Notes under the pieces: generated by a model
Seen by the model: only the letters and a program-made list of their open reading frames with translations
The model's database searches: none
What the model was told of the DNA's origin: nothing
In this document: positions 7,604 through 15,352 of the stretch, in pieces
Layout: every line of letters begins with the position of its first letter
Position numbering within the stretch: position 1 is the first letter of the stretch
Assembly (NCBI RefSeq): GCF_000732925.1
Contig: NZ_CP008953.1
Coordinates: forward strand, 4,588,001-4,652,000
Length of the DNA stretch: 64,000 bases
From: Amycolatopsis japonica
Lineage (GTDB): Bacteria > Actinomycetota > Actinomycetes > Mycobacteriales > Pseudonocardiaceae
Direction: 5' to 3'
Made by a program: the position numbers and the translations under genes

Positions 7604-8998
7604 GTGGCCTCTCCCTCCCCTGTCACGCAAGGCATGCCCCGCAAGGCCGCATCGGCCGCCTGGATCGGCAGCGCCTTGGAGTACTACGACTTCTTCATCT
7701 ACGGAACCGCCGCCGCACTGGTGTTCAACAAGGTCTTCTTCCCCGCCTCCTCCCCCGCCACCGGCACGCTGCTCGCGCTGGCGACCTTCGGCGTCGGCTA
7801 CCTCGCCCGCCCGGTCGGCGCGTTCGTGCTCGGGCACGTCGGAGACCGGCTCGGCCGCAAGAAGGTCCTGGTGTTCACGCTGGTGCTGATGGGCGCCACG
7901 ACGTTCCTGGTCGGCTGCCTGCCGACGTATGCCTCAGTCGGTGTGCTCGCGCCGGTCCTGCTGGTGATCCTCCGTCTGCTGCAAGGACTTTCGGCCGCCG
8001 GCGAACAGGCGGGCGCCAACTCGATGTCGCTGGAACACGCGCCGTCCCACCGGCGCGGCTACTACACGAGCTTCACCCTCAGCGGCACTCAGGCCGGGCA
8101 GATCCTCGCCACCGCGGTCTTCCTGCCGATCGCCGCGCTCCCCCAGGACCAGTTGCTCACCTGGGGCTGGCGGATCCCGTTCTGGTGCAGCGCCGCCGTC
8201 GTGGTCGTCGGGTTCGTGATCCGCCGCAAGATCGACGAAACCCCCGTGTTCGAACAGAACCGGTCCGACGTCGCCAAACTGCCGGTCGCCGTGCTGTTCC
8301 GGACGCACTGGAAGGACGTGCTCCGCGTCGTCGTCGCGGCCACCATCGCCTCGGTCAGCACGATCTTCACCGTGTACGCGCTGAGCTACGCGGTCAACAC
8401 GATCGGGCTGGACCGCGGACCGATTTTGTGGGTCGGAGTACTGGCAAACGTCGTCGCGCTGCTCGCGATCCCGTTCCTGGCAGGGCTTTCCGACCGGGTC
8501 GGCCGCAAACCGGTGTTCATCGCGGGCTGCCTCGCCTGCGCGGCGCTGATCTTCCCGTACCTGTGGTCCATTTCGGACGGTTCGTATCCGCTGATCTTCA
8601 CCGTCGGGATCCTGCTTTTCGGCGTCGCCTACAGTGCCGTCAACGGGGTGTGGCCGTCGTTCTACGGTGAGATGTTCAGCGCCAAGGTCCGGCTTTCGGG
8701 GATGGCGATCGGCACGCAGATCGGGTTCGCCATCGCCGGGTTCGCCCCGAGCGTGGTGGCCGCGATCGGCTCGGGGAAGGACGACTGGCTCGGCGTCGCC
8801 GTCTTCACCGCCGCCGTATGCCTTCTCAGCGCCGCGGCCGCGCTCACCGCACGCGAAACGCACGACGTGCCGACAGAGGACCTCGGCACGGACGGTCAGA
8901 ACCCCGGCCAGCCCCGCCGCAAGAACACGAACGCGGCGTCCAGCGCGGCGGCGGGATCCGCCTCGACCCCGGCCAGGTCCGGGACCTCCAGGACATAG
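7604..8998 (+). CDS. MFS transporter, metabolite:H+ symporter family (shikimate-type)
   Basis: Inner-membrane proton symporter of 464 residues with twelve hydrophobic segments. The start of helix 1 (GSALEYYDFFIYGTAAAL) and the loop GDRLGRKKVLV are typical of the MHS family, which includes ShiA (shikimate) and KgtP. With the shikimate dehydrogenase and dehydratase beside it and the shared operator, shikimate or quinate uptake is the best guess. GTG 7604 is preceded by GGAG. The last 103 bases overlap the convergent TetR gene and encode a hydrophilic, low-complexity Ser/Ala/Thr tail that is probably an antisense read-through extension. Confidence 0.88.
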   Translation: MASPSPVTQGMPRKAASAAWIGSALEYYDFFIYGTAAALVFNKVFFPASSPATGTLLALATFGVGYLARPVGAFVLGHVGDRLGRKKVLVFTLVLMGATTFLVGCLPTYASVGVLAPVLLVILRLLQGLSAAGEQAGANSMSLEHAPSHRRGYYTSFTLSGTQAGQILATAVFLPIAALPQDQLLTWGWRIPFWCSAAVVVVGFVIRRKIDETPVFEQNRSDVAKLPVAVLFRTHWKDVLRVVVAATIASVSTIFTVYALSYAVNTIGLDRGPILWVGVLANVVALLAIPFLAGLSDRVGRKPVFIAGCLACAALIFPYLWSISDGSYPLIFTVGILLFGVAYSAVNGVWPSFYGEMFSAKVRLSGMAIGTQIGFAIAGFAPSVVAAIGSGKDDWLGVAVFTAAVCLLSAAAALTARETHDVPTEDLGTDGQNPGQPRRKNTNAASSAAAGSASTPARSGTSRT

Positions 8999-9471
8999 CG
9001 CGCCAGCAGCCGCACGGAGAAATCGTCCTGTCCCGACGCTTCGGCGATGACCTTCGTGAGTGCGTCCTCGCAGCCCGTCCACAGCGTCCTGGCGTAGGCG
9101 CGCAACGCCGGGGTCGCCACCACCAGATCCGCGACCCGCCGCGCCAGCGGATCGGGATCCGGATCGAACGGGCCACGCGTCGCGAGGAAGTCCTGCAGCG
9201 CCTGAAGGATCGACGTGCCCTCGGCCCGGTCACGCACCGCGGCGGCCAAGGCCGCTTCGCGTTCGTGGCCGTGGCCGAGGACCAGCGCCTCCTTGCCGCC
9301 CGGGAAGTGCGCGAACAGCGTGGACACCGCCGTGTCCGCGGCGTCGGCGATCTCCGCGACGGTGACGTTGTCGAAACCCCGTTCCAGGAACAGGTCTCGC
9401 GCAGCCCCCGACAAGGCCTGGCGTGTCGCCGCCTTCTTGCGTTCACGTCTGCCCGGCTCGGTCGCTCCCAT
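8896..9471 (-). CDS. TetR-family transcriptional regulator
   Basis: About 191 residues. N-terminal helix-turn-helix: RDLFLERGFDNVTVAEIADA, then TAVSTLFAHFPGGKEAL; the rest is a helical regulatory domain. ATG 9471 with GAAGG upstream is preferred; the frame is open another 49 codons but that part crosses the operator and the neighbouring gene start. It is divergent from a short-chain dehydrogenase, and a perfect 16-bp inverted repeat fills the gap, so it most likely represses that gene and itself. It overlaps the transporter tail to tail by 103 bases. Confidence 0.88.
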   Translation of the reverse strand: MGATEPGRRERKKAATRQALSGAARDLFLERGFDNVTVAEIADAADTAVSTLFAHFPGGKEALVLGHGHEREAALAAAVRDRAEGTSILQALQDFLATRGPFDPDPDPLARRVADLVVATPALRAYARTLWTGCEDALTKVIAEASGQDDFSVRLLARYVLEVPDLAGVEADPAAALDAAFVFLRRGWPGF

Positions 9472-9485
9472 GCCTTCACCATACA

Positions 9486-9534
9486 TCGAAGTCACTCCGA
9501 ATTCGAAGCGAGTGTATGTTCGGAGTGACTTCGA
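9486..9534. promoter_or_regulatory. TetR operator candidate, 16-bp perfect inverted repeat
   Basis: Arm TCGAAGTCACTCCGAA at 9486-9501 is matched by TTCGGAGTGACTTCGA at 9519-9534, with a 17-base spacer. The element lies between the divergent TetR (start 9471) and SDR (start 9551) genes, 15-17 bases from each start, so it must overlap both promoters. Confidence 0.7.
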
Positions 9535-9550
9535 CTTTGAGGAGAGCGCC

Positions 9551-10447
9551 GTGAGCCATTGGGACGTCCACCACCTGCCGCGTGCCGACGGCAAGACCTT
9601 CCTGGTCACCGGTGGCAACGCGGGGATCGGCTATTTCGTCGCCGAACAGCTCGCCGGCACCGGCGCCACCGTGCTCCTCGGCAGCCGGGACACCGCGAAG
9701 GCGGAGACGGCGATGGCGTCGATCCGTTCCCTCGTGCCGGACGCGAATCTCGGGCACCTGCGGCTGGATCTCTCCGACCTCCCGTCCCTCAAGTCCTCAG
9801 TGGACACTCTGGGGGTCGACCGGCTCGACGCCGTCGTCTGCAACGCGGGCGTACTCCTGGAGGATCAGCCCAGGCAGGAGACGTCCGACGGCCTGGAACT
9901 GACCTTCGCCACCAACCATCTCGGGCATTTCGTGCTGGTACACCGGTTGATGCCCCTGCTCGAAGCGGCGGAGGCAGGCCGCGTCGTCACCACGGGCAGC
10001 TTCGTGGGCAAGTCCGCGGACCTCGACCTGGACGACCTCCAGAGCAAGCGGGACTACCAGCCCAAACGCACTTATGCGCGCTCGAAGCTGGCGCAGATGC
10101 TGTTCGCCTTCGAGCTCGACAGGCGGCTGCGCGCGGCCGGGAGCTCGGTCCTGAGCGTCGTCGACCATCCCGGCGGTGCGCTTGATTCCCTCACGCCGCC
10201 GAGGCCGGTTCACCCCGAGGCCGATGGGCGGAAGTTCCCGGCCGGGCTTCTGTTGCAGGGCAAGGAAGCCGGAGCTTGGCCCGCGGTACGCGCGGTACTC
10301 GATCCCGCCGTGCGTGGCGGTGAGATGTTCGGCCCCCGCGTGTTCGGTCTGCGTGGTGAGCCGAGGCGGGAGCCGGTCCGCGGGAAGCTCGCCGACACCG
10401 CGCTCGCCGCCCGGTTGTGGGCGGCGAGCGCGGAACTCACACCGTGA
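9551..10447 (+). CDS. short-chain dehydrogenase/reductase (SDR)
   Basis: Cytoplasmic NAD(P)-dependent oxidoreductase of 298 residues. It has the cofactor loop TGGNAGIGYFVAE, the structural NAG in VVCNAGVLL, and the active-site YARSK with tyrosine and lysine in YxxxK spacing; the catalytic serine is likely in VVTTGSFVG. The overall shape resembles retinol-dehydrogenase/WW-domain-oxidoreductase-like SDRs, whose bacterial substrates are mostly unknown. GTG 9551 follows GGAGAG; the frame is open upstream but crosses the divergent TetR gene. Expression is probably controlled by that TetR. Confidence 0.88.
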   Translation: MSHWDVHHLPRADGKTFLVTGGNAGIGYFVAEQLAGTGATVLLGSRDTAKAETAMASIRSLVPDANLGHLRLDLSDLPSLKSSVDTLGVDRLDAVVCNAGVLLEDQPRQETSDGLELTFATNHLGHFVLVHRLMPLLEAAEAGRVVTTGSFVGKSADLDLDDLQSKRDYQPKRTYARSKLAQMLFAFELDRRLRAAGSSVLSVVDHPGGALDSLTPPRPVHPEADGRKFPAGLLLQGKEAGAWPAVRAVLDPAVRGGEMFGPRVFGLRGEPRREPVRGKLADTALAARLWAASAELTP

Positions 10448-11825
10448 CGTCGGTCGAGTCCGGTGTGGACTTGCCTCGGGATCGCAGGCCCAGCAGCAGG
10501 TCTACCACCAGGAACGCGAGCAGGCTGATCCCGAGCAGCGGCACGAACCAGCCGATCGCGGCGGCCAGGACGAGAAGACCCACCGGCAGCCACGGCGGCG
10601 CCTTGCGCCATTGACCGCGCGGGATGGGCCGTCCGAAGGTCAGCCCGGTGGCCCGGGTCGGCCTGCGCTGCCACCACATCCGGTAGCCGAGCACGACCAG
10701 CGTGACCAGACCGGCGCCGAGCAGGAGCAGCACGATCTGGTTGGGCCAGCCGAACAGGACGCCCATATGCGCGTCGATCCCCCAGCGGGCGAGCTTCGCC
10801 ATCAGGGGGTAGTCGGCGAAGCGCACCTCACCCAGGATCTGCCCGGTGGTCCCGTCGACCGCGACGGCGTCGACCTGCGTCGGCCAGCCGCGCTCGATTT
10901 CCGCCACCTGCCAAGGAGCGCCGGGTTTCGTGGGCAGCCCGATCTCCACCGAGGCGGCGTCGATCCCGGCGGCGCGGGCGGAGGCCAGCATCGCGTCCAC
11001 GCTCTCGGGTTTCGCGGGTGCCGGCGCGGCGGGGGCTTCGCCGTGCCCGGCGTGCCCGGCATGTTCGTCGCCGCCGGTCACCTTCAACGCCGGGGTGGCC
11101 CAGCCGAGGGATTCACGCAACGCGGAGACGTTCTCCCCCGCGTACGCCGACCACGTCAGCCCTGTCGCGGAGAGGAACAACGCGCCGAGCAGCACCCACA
11201 GGCCGACGGATCCGTGACGGCGCACCGACTTCCCGCGCGCGGATTCGGCCTTCTCGGCCCGGCGGGCACGACGGCGGCTCATCCACAGCACGAGGCCGCC
11301 GAGCGCGACCGCCCACAGCCAGGACGCGGCGAGTTCGCTGTAGAGCCGTCCCGGCTCGCCGAGGAGCAGGTTGCGGTGCAACTGGTCGAGCGTGGTCCGG
11401 AACGGCAAGGCGCCGCTCGAGCCGTACGCGACGAGGTCGCCGCGCACCTGCGCGGTGGCCGGATCGACGAACACCGCCCGCCGTTCGGATTCGCCGAGTC
11501 CTTCCTCGGCGAACAGGACCCGAGTCGTGTCGCCCGGCTCGGGAGCGGGCCGGACGGCGACCAGGTCGCCGCCGGGGTGGGCCGCCTGCGCCGCCTTGAC
11601 CTGGTCGGCGAGTGAAGCCTGGCTCAGCCCGACGGGAGCGCGGAGCTGGTCGGAGTAGATCCAGGACTCCATCTGCGGCGTCGCCGCGTAGAGAACGCCG
11701 CTGAGCGCGGCGATGAGGATGAACGGTCCGACGAGAACGCCGGCGTAGAAGTGGAAGCGGAGGAACAGCCCGCGCCAGCCGGTCGCGCGCGGCGGGCTCG
11801 TGGTCGATTCGATTCGCGTTGCCAT
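10437..11825 (-). CDS. PepSY-associated transmembrane protein
   Basis: 462-residue membrane protein. An N-terminal membrane helix after RFHFYAGVLVGPFIL, two or more PepSY-type extracytoplasmic segments (for example VDPATAQVRGDLV and VDGTTGQILGEVRFADYP), and three further hydrophobic stretches at about 165-185, 210-230 and 365-460 give the PepSY_TM layout seen in siderophore- or iron-reductase-like proteins. A His-rich stretch (GGDEHAGHAGHG) in the large outer loop suggests metal contact. It overlaps the SDR gene by 11 bases at the 3' ends. A role in iron or copper reduction is inference from the family. Confidence 0.85.
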   Translation of the reverse strand: MATRIESTTSPPRATGWRGLFLRFHFYAGVLVGPFILIAALSGVLYAATPQMESWIYSDQLRAPVGLSQASLADQVKAAQAAHPGGDLVAVRPAPEPGDTTRVLFAEEGLGESERRAVFVDPATAQVRGDLVAYGSSGALPFRTTLDQLHRNLLLGEPGRLYSELAASWLWAVALGGLVLWMSRRRARRAEKAESARGKSVRRHGSVGLWVLLGALFLSATGLTWSAYAGENVSALRESLGWATPALKVTGGDEHAGHAGHGEAPAAPAPAKPESVDAMLASARAAGIDAASVEIGLPTKPGAPWQVAEIERGWPTQVDAVAVDGTTGQILGEVRFADYPLMAKLARWGIDAHMGVLFGWPNQIVLLLLGAGLVTLVVLGYRMWWQRRPTRATGLTFGRPIPRGQWRKAPPWLPVGLLVLAAAIGWFVPLLGISLLAFLVVDLLLGLRSRGKSTPDSTDVTV

Positions 11826-11983
11826 GGGGGAACTCCTGAGGCGTCGATGGGGAGGCGTGCGCCTGCGCCGCGCGCCGGGATGCTCACGGCACGCGTGCTG
11901 AGAGCCTGTTGGCGGAGCTGAGATTCATCCGGAAAGTGACCAGACGCGTGAACCCGCCCGGCCGAAGGCCCCGCTATCGCGGT

Positions 11984-12036
11984 GGCAGGGCGCCTTGTCC
12001 ACGTCCGTGAGGTGGATGACCAGGCGGCGCCCTGCC
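11984..12036. repeat. 11-bp inverted repeat in intergenic region
   Basis: GGCAGGGCGCC at 11984-11994 and GGCGCCCTGCC at 12026-12036 are exact reverse complements, 31 bases apart. They lie in the 288-base gap between the PepSY gene and the next minus-strand gene; no coding region is visible here. They may be an operator pair or part of a terminator. Confidence 0.4.
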
Positions 12037-12076
12037 GACGTCGATCGCGGACGCGGGTTCACCAACAGACCCTCAG

Positions 12077-12104
12077 CCCTGCCGCGACACGGGTCTCGGC
12101 AGGG
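12077..12104 (-). terminator. short hairpin after the 12114 gene
   Basis: CCCTGCCG (12077-12084) pairs with CGGCAGGG (12097-12104) around a 12-base loop, just past the stop of the membrane-protein gene. There is no U-tract, so termination is only suggested. Confidence 0.35.
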
Positions 12105-12113
12105 TTTCGGGGA

Positions 12114-12659
12114 TCAGGCGGACGTCACCGGCGGGCCGCGCCGCGAAAGCACGTCTCGCAGGAGCGCCTCGGTCGCGGGGAACTCCACCGCGAGCGGGAC
12201 GTGGATCCGCAGCGGCGCCGTCGCCGGCCGCGGGGTCAACCGCCGGGGAAGAACCGAAGCGATGAGCGTCGTGAGCGCGTACATGACGTGCTCGGCGCCC
12301 GCGAGCACCATCGCCACCACGAGGGTCGCGGCGGCGTGCCCGGCCGCCATGGACAGGCCGTTGCCCGGGGCTTCGGCGTGGTGGGCGTGCGACTGCCAGG
12401 TCAGGAAGGTCAGGCAGGCGTGCATCGCCAGCTGCCCGCCCGCCACCAGGCCGAGGATGGCCAGCGGGCCGCGGCGGCGTCCAGCGAACGCGTACGCCAC
12501 CCAGCTCAGCAGGGCGACGAGCAGCACCACGACACCGAGATCCGGGACGCGGCCGCTGGTCCCGACGTGGGCACCGGTCGCCAAAGTGCCGGTCAGGACC
12601 CCCACGGCCCCGCCGCGGAGGCGCCTGGCCGGGCCTCGGGTCGGGGTCGGCGTGCGCAC
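12114..12659 (-). CDS. small multi-pass membrane protein
   Basis: Unrecognised protein of about 181 residues with four hydrophobic segments, histidines in a loop (WQSHAHHAEA), and a cytosolic Arg/Pro-rich end. GTG 12659 is the likely start; no Shine-Dalgarno is visible, in line with leaderless expression, and the frame further upstream would run into the divergent exporter gene. It sits 288 bases upstream of the His-rich PepSY gene on the same strand. A metal-related role is possible but unproven. Confidence 0.65.
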   Translation of the reverse strand: MRTPTPTRGPARRLRGGAVGVLTGTLATGAHVGTSGRVPDLGVVVLLVALLSWVAYAFAGRRRGPLAILGLVAGGQLAMHACLTFLTWQSHAHHAEAPGNGLSMAAGHAAATLVVAMVLAGAEHVMYALTTLIASVLPRRLTPRPATAPLRIHVPLAVEFPATEALLRDVLSRRGPPVTSA

Positions 12660-12716
12660 GGGAGGCAGAGTAGAGCGCGAACGGGCCCGTTGTCTCTCCT
12701 TGATATCGTCGGCCCG

Positions 12717-13913
12717 GTGCTTCGCAGCCTGTCGTTCCTCCGGCTCTGGACCGGGAACACCGCCTCCGGGCTGGCGACCTGGGCCCTGCCGTTCATCCTC
12801 GGACTCGCGGTGCTCGAACGATCGCTTTCGGCTGTGGACCTCGGCATCGTGCTCGCCGCTCGGACGGCGGGATTCCTCGTGGCGGTCCCGGTGGCGGGCG
12901 TCTTGGCCGACCGGCATTCCCGTCGCGGGGTCGTGCTCTGGGCGGGCCTGATCGCCGGTCTCGCCACTCCGCTGATCGCCACCGGGATGGGCCGGTCAGT
13001 CCTACTGATGGCCACCGCGGCGGCCGTCGTCGGCGTCGGGCAGGGCGCGTGCCGTCCGGCGTTCCAGGCGCTCACGGCCGAGGTGATCGCCGAAGACCGG
13101 CGTCAGCAGGCCAACGCCGCGATGACCCTCGCCGTCCGGGTCACGACCTTGGTCGCGCCGGGGCTCACCGCCCTGCTCTCCCAGTTCGCCTCGACGTCGG
13201 CCCTGGTGATCGGGACCGGAGTGCTGTGGCTCGGCGCGGCGCTGATCCCGCCGCGAGGCACCTTCACGCCCGCCCCGGCCGCCGCCGGGACCCGCTTCTT
13301 CGGCGAGTTCGCCGATGGACTCCGTGAAGCCCGCCGCCACCCGTGGTTCCTCGCCGGGCTCGGCGCGCTGACCGCCGTCGTCGCGACCGGCTATTCCGCC
13401 ACGGGTGTGGTGCTGCCGCTGGTCAGCCGTGACCGCTATGACAGCGAAACGGTCTTGGCCGCCGGACTCACCGCGTACACCCTCGGCGCGCTCGCGGGCG
13501 CGGTCGTCATCGCGCGCTGGCGCCCGAAGCGGCAAGGCTGGACGGCGCTGGCGGGGCTCGGCTGCTACGGCTTCGCGCCGCTGAGCCTGCTGTTCCCGGT
13601 GCACCCGGCCTTCGTCATCGCCGCCTACGCCGTCGCCGGGCTGGGCATCGAACTGTTCAACGTCCCCTGGTTCACCGCGACCCAGCGGGAGGTCGAGCCG
13701 GGGAAGCTCGCCCGGGTGTCCTCTTTGGACTTCCTGTTCTCCTACGGCCTCGCGCCCGCCGGGCTCGCGTTCATCGCGCCCGCGATCGACCGGTTCGGAG
13801 CCGCGCCGGTGCTGGCGGCGTGCGCGGTCGTCTGCTTCGCCGCTCCGGCGGCCGCCGCCCTCGTTCCTTCCTCGCGTGACTTCCGGGCAACCGCACCGAT
13901 CAAGAGTGTCTAG
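12717..13913 (+). CDS. MFS exporter
   Basis: 398-residue transporter with about twelve hydrophobic segments and the MFS loop VAGVLADRHSRRGVVLWAG between helices 2 and 3. It resembles enterobactin-exporter/TetV-like MFS proteins of actinobacteria (LRLWTGNTASGLATWALPF start, inactive-looking second half). The GTG at 12717 is chosen because TATCGT lies seven bases before it, fitting a leaderless promoter; the long open frame upstream is antisense to the divergent gene. The substrate is unknown. Confidence 0.85.
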   Translation: MLRSLSFLRLWTGNTASGLATWALPFILGLAVLERSLSAVDLGIVLAARTAGFLVAVPVAGVLADRHSRRGVVLWAGLIAGLATPLIATGMGRSVLLMATAAAVVGVGQGACRPAFQALTAEVIAEDRRQQANAAMTLAVRVTTLVAPGLTALLSQFASTSALVIGTGVLWLGAALIPPRGTFTPAPAAAGTRFFGEFADGLREARRHPWFLAGLGALTAVVATGYSATGVVLPLVSRDRYDSETVLAAGLTAYTLGALAGAVVIARWRPKRQGWTALAGLGCYGFAPLSLLFPVHPAFVIAAYAVAGLGIELFNVPWFTATQREVEPGKLARVSSLDFLFSYGLAPAGLAFIAPAIDRFGAAPVLAACAVVCFAAPAAAALVPSSRDFRATAPIKSV

Positions 13914-13926
13914 TTCTTGCGCTCGC

Positions 13927-13938
13927 TTGCGGTAATGT
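13927..13938 (+). promoter_or_regulatory. leaderless -10 box with possible LacI autoregulatory site
   Basis: TAATGT (13933-13938) stands seven bases before the ATG of the LacI gene, the spacing of a leaderless start. The overlapping TTGCGGTAAT (13927-13936) recurs as TTGCGTTAAT at 15275-15284 before the binding-protein gene, so it may be the LacI recognition site. Confidence 0.45.
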
Positions 13939-13945
13939 TTCAGCC

Positions 13946-14950
13946 ATGACGCGTCGTCTTGCCGAAGTCGCCCGCAAGGTCGGGGTCAGTGAAGCCACGG
14001 TCAGCCGGGTGCTCAACGGTCGATCAGGGGTCTCCGCGAGCACCCGGGCCGCCGTCCTCACCGCGCTGGACGTGATGGGCTACGAACGGCCGACCCAGCT
14101 GCGCGGGGATCGCGCCCGCCTGGTCGGACTGGTCCTTCCCGAACTGCAGAACCCCATCTTCCCCGCGCTCGCCGAGATCATGGGCAACGCGCTGGCCCAG
14201 CAGGGTTTCACCCCCGTGCTGTGCACTCGCACCGCGGGCGGCGTCTCCGAAGCGGAGTACGTCGAACTGCTGTTGCAGCAGCAGGTGTCCGGGGTCGTGT
14301 TCGCCGGCGGGCTCTACGCCCAGGCCGACGCGGTGCATTCCCACTACCACCATCTCGCCGAGCGCCGCCTGCCGACGGTGCTGATCAACGCCGCCGTCGA
14401 CCACCTCGGGCTGCCGCAGATCTCGTGCGACGACGCGGTCGCCGTCGAACAGGTCGTCGGGCATCTGAGCTCGCTCGGCCACGAGAAGATCGGCCTCGTC
14501 CTCGGCCCGACCGACCACGTCCCGTCCCAGCGCAAACTCGAGGCCTTCCGCGCCTACGCGGCGAAACTCGGTCTTCCGGTGCTGGACGAACTCGTCGAAC
14601 ACGGCATGTTCTCCATCGAAGGCGGGCACGCGGCCGCGGCCCGGCTGTACCCGCGCGGCGCGACCGCCGTCCTGTGCGCGAGCGACCTCCTGGCACTGGG
14701 CGCGATCCGCGCGGCCCGGCGGCAAGGGCTCTCCGTCCCCGAAGACGTCTCGGTGGTCGGCTACGACGATTCCGCCCTGATGAACTGCACCGATCCGCCG
14801 CTCACCACCACCCGGCAGCCGATCGAGGCGATGGGCCGCGCCGTGGTGGAACTGCTGGTCAAGCGCATAAACGGCGGCGAGGTCGCGGCCGAGGAACTCC
14901 TGTTCGCGCCCGAACTCGTCGTCCGGGGCTCCACCGCGCGCCGCGTTTAG
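13946..14950 (+). CDS. LacI-family regulator of the alpha-glucoside operon
   Basis: 334-residue repressor. Helix-turn-helix RRLAEVARKVGVSEATVSRV with the hinge helix VLNGRSGVSASTR, then a periplasmic-binding-protein-like sugar domain (from LVGLVLPELQNPIF) ending in the usual CASDLLALGAIRAARRQG. It precedes a binding protein, two permeases and an alpha-glucosidase on the same strand, the arrangement of maltose or alpha-glucoside regulons in Streptomyces and relatives (MalR, AglR), so an alpha-glucoside inducer is likely. Transcription appears leaderless. Confidence 0.92.
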   Translation: MTRRLAEVARKVGVSEATVSRVLNGRSGVSASTRAAVLTALDVMGYERPTQLRGDRARLVGLVLPELQNPIFPALAEIMGNALAQQGFTPVLCTRTAGGVSEAEYVELLLQQQVSGVVFAGGLYAQADAVHSHYHHLAERRLPTVLINAAVDHLGLPQISCDDAVAVEQVVGHLSSLGHEKIGLVLGPTDHVPSQRKLEAFRAYAAKLGLPVLDELVEHGMFSIEGGHAAAARLYPRGATAVLCASDLLALGAIRAARRQGLSVPEDVSVVGYDDSALMNCTDPPLTTTRQPIEAMGRAVVELLVKRINGGEVAAEELLFAPELVVRGSTARRV

Positions 14951-14982
14951 CCACCCCGACGAAGGCCACCCGAGACGGACAC

Positions 14983-15035
14983 GGGGCGAAGGACGCTTTC
15001 CGCTCGTGCGATGCGGGGAAAGCGTCCTTCGCCCC
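14983..15035. terminator. 19-bp perfect stem-loop
   Basis: GGGGCGAAGGACGCTTTCC (14983-15001) is repeated as its exact reverse complement at 15017-15035, with a 15-base loop that can itself pair further (CCGC/GCGG). It starts 32 bases after the LacI stop. No coding region lies in this 400-base gap. A terminator role fits the position; its length and symmetry resemble the other long stems in this window. Confidence 0.6.
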
Positions 15036-15054
15036 AGGCCGGACCCCGTGTGCC

Positions 15055-15155
15055 GGAAGCCGTATCACGCGTGCCTGGAGCCGTATCACGCGTGCTTCGG
15101 GACGGATCTGAGTGTTACGCCTCCAAGCACGCGAGTTACGGCTTCAAGCACGCAT
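15055..15155. repeat. tandem and inverted 17-bp repeats
   Basis: AGCCGTATCACGCGTGC occurs twice, identically, at 15058-15074 and 15079-15095 (21-base period). The opposite strand carries a third copy at 15127-15143 with two differences (AGCCGTAACTCGCGTGC), followed by a partial fourth. The block therefore forms a ~100-base imperfect palindrome with a centre near 15108. Confidence 0.7.
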
Positions 15156-15163
15156 GTTCGATG

Positions 15164-15222
15164 AAGTACATGAAGGCCCCCTTCCTTGCGCCTAGCGCAA
15201 GGAAGGGGGCCTTCACGTACTT
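15164..15222. terminator. 21-bp perfect stem-loop, extended to 28 bp
   Basis: The arm starting TGAAGGCCCCCTTCC at 15171-15191 is perfectly complementary to 15195-15215 with a CTA loop. After one mismatch the stem continues as AAGTAC/GTACTT (15164-15169 with 15217-15222). The TGAAGGCC arm is shared with the stem at 63655. Confidence 0.65.
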
Positions 15223-15274
15223 GGGGCACCCCGCGACTGCGTCTGTCGCAAAGTTGCAAGTTCTCATCCAGTTA

Positions 15275-15305
15275 TTGCGTTAATCCGGGGCTTCACTTTA
15301 GAGTG
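15275..15305 (+). promoter_or_regulatory. candidate LacI operator before the sugar operon
   Basis: TTGCGTTAAT (15275-15284) differs in one base from TTGCGGTAAT upstream of the LacI gene. A small palindrome, CACT-TTAG-AGTG, follows at 15294-15305, and TTGCAA half-sites lie at about 15254. One of these is probably the repressor site; which one cannot be decided by eye. Confidence 0.4.
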
Positions 15306-15352
15306 ACCGCAATCACGTGACAGCCGTCGCGATCCCGAGATGAGGCTTGAAG

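Noticed and set aside
11982..12716. 245-codon upstream extension of the MFS exporter frame
   Set aside because: It runs antisense through the divergent membrane-protein gene and is not protein-like; the exporter starts at 12717.
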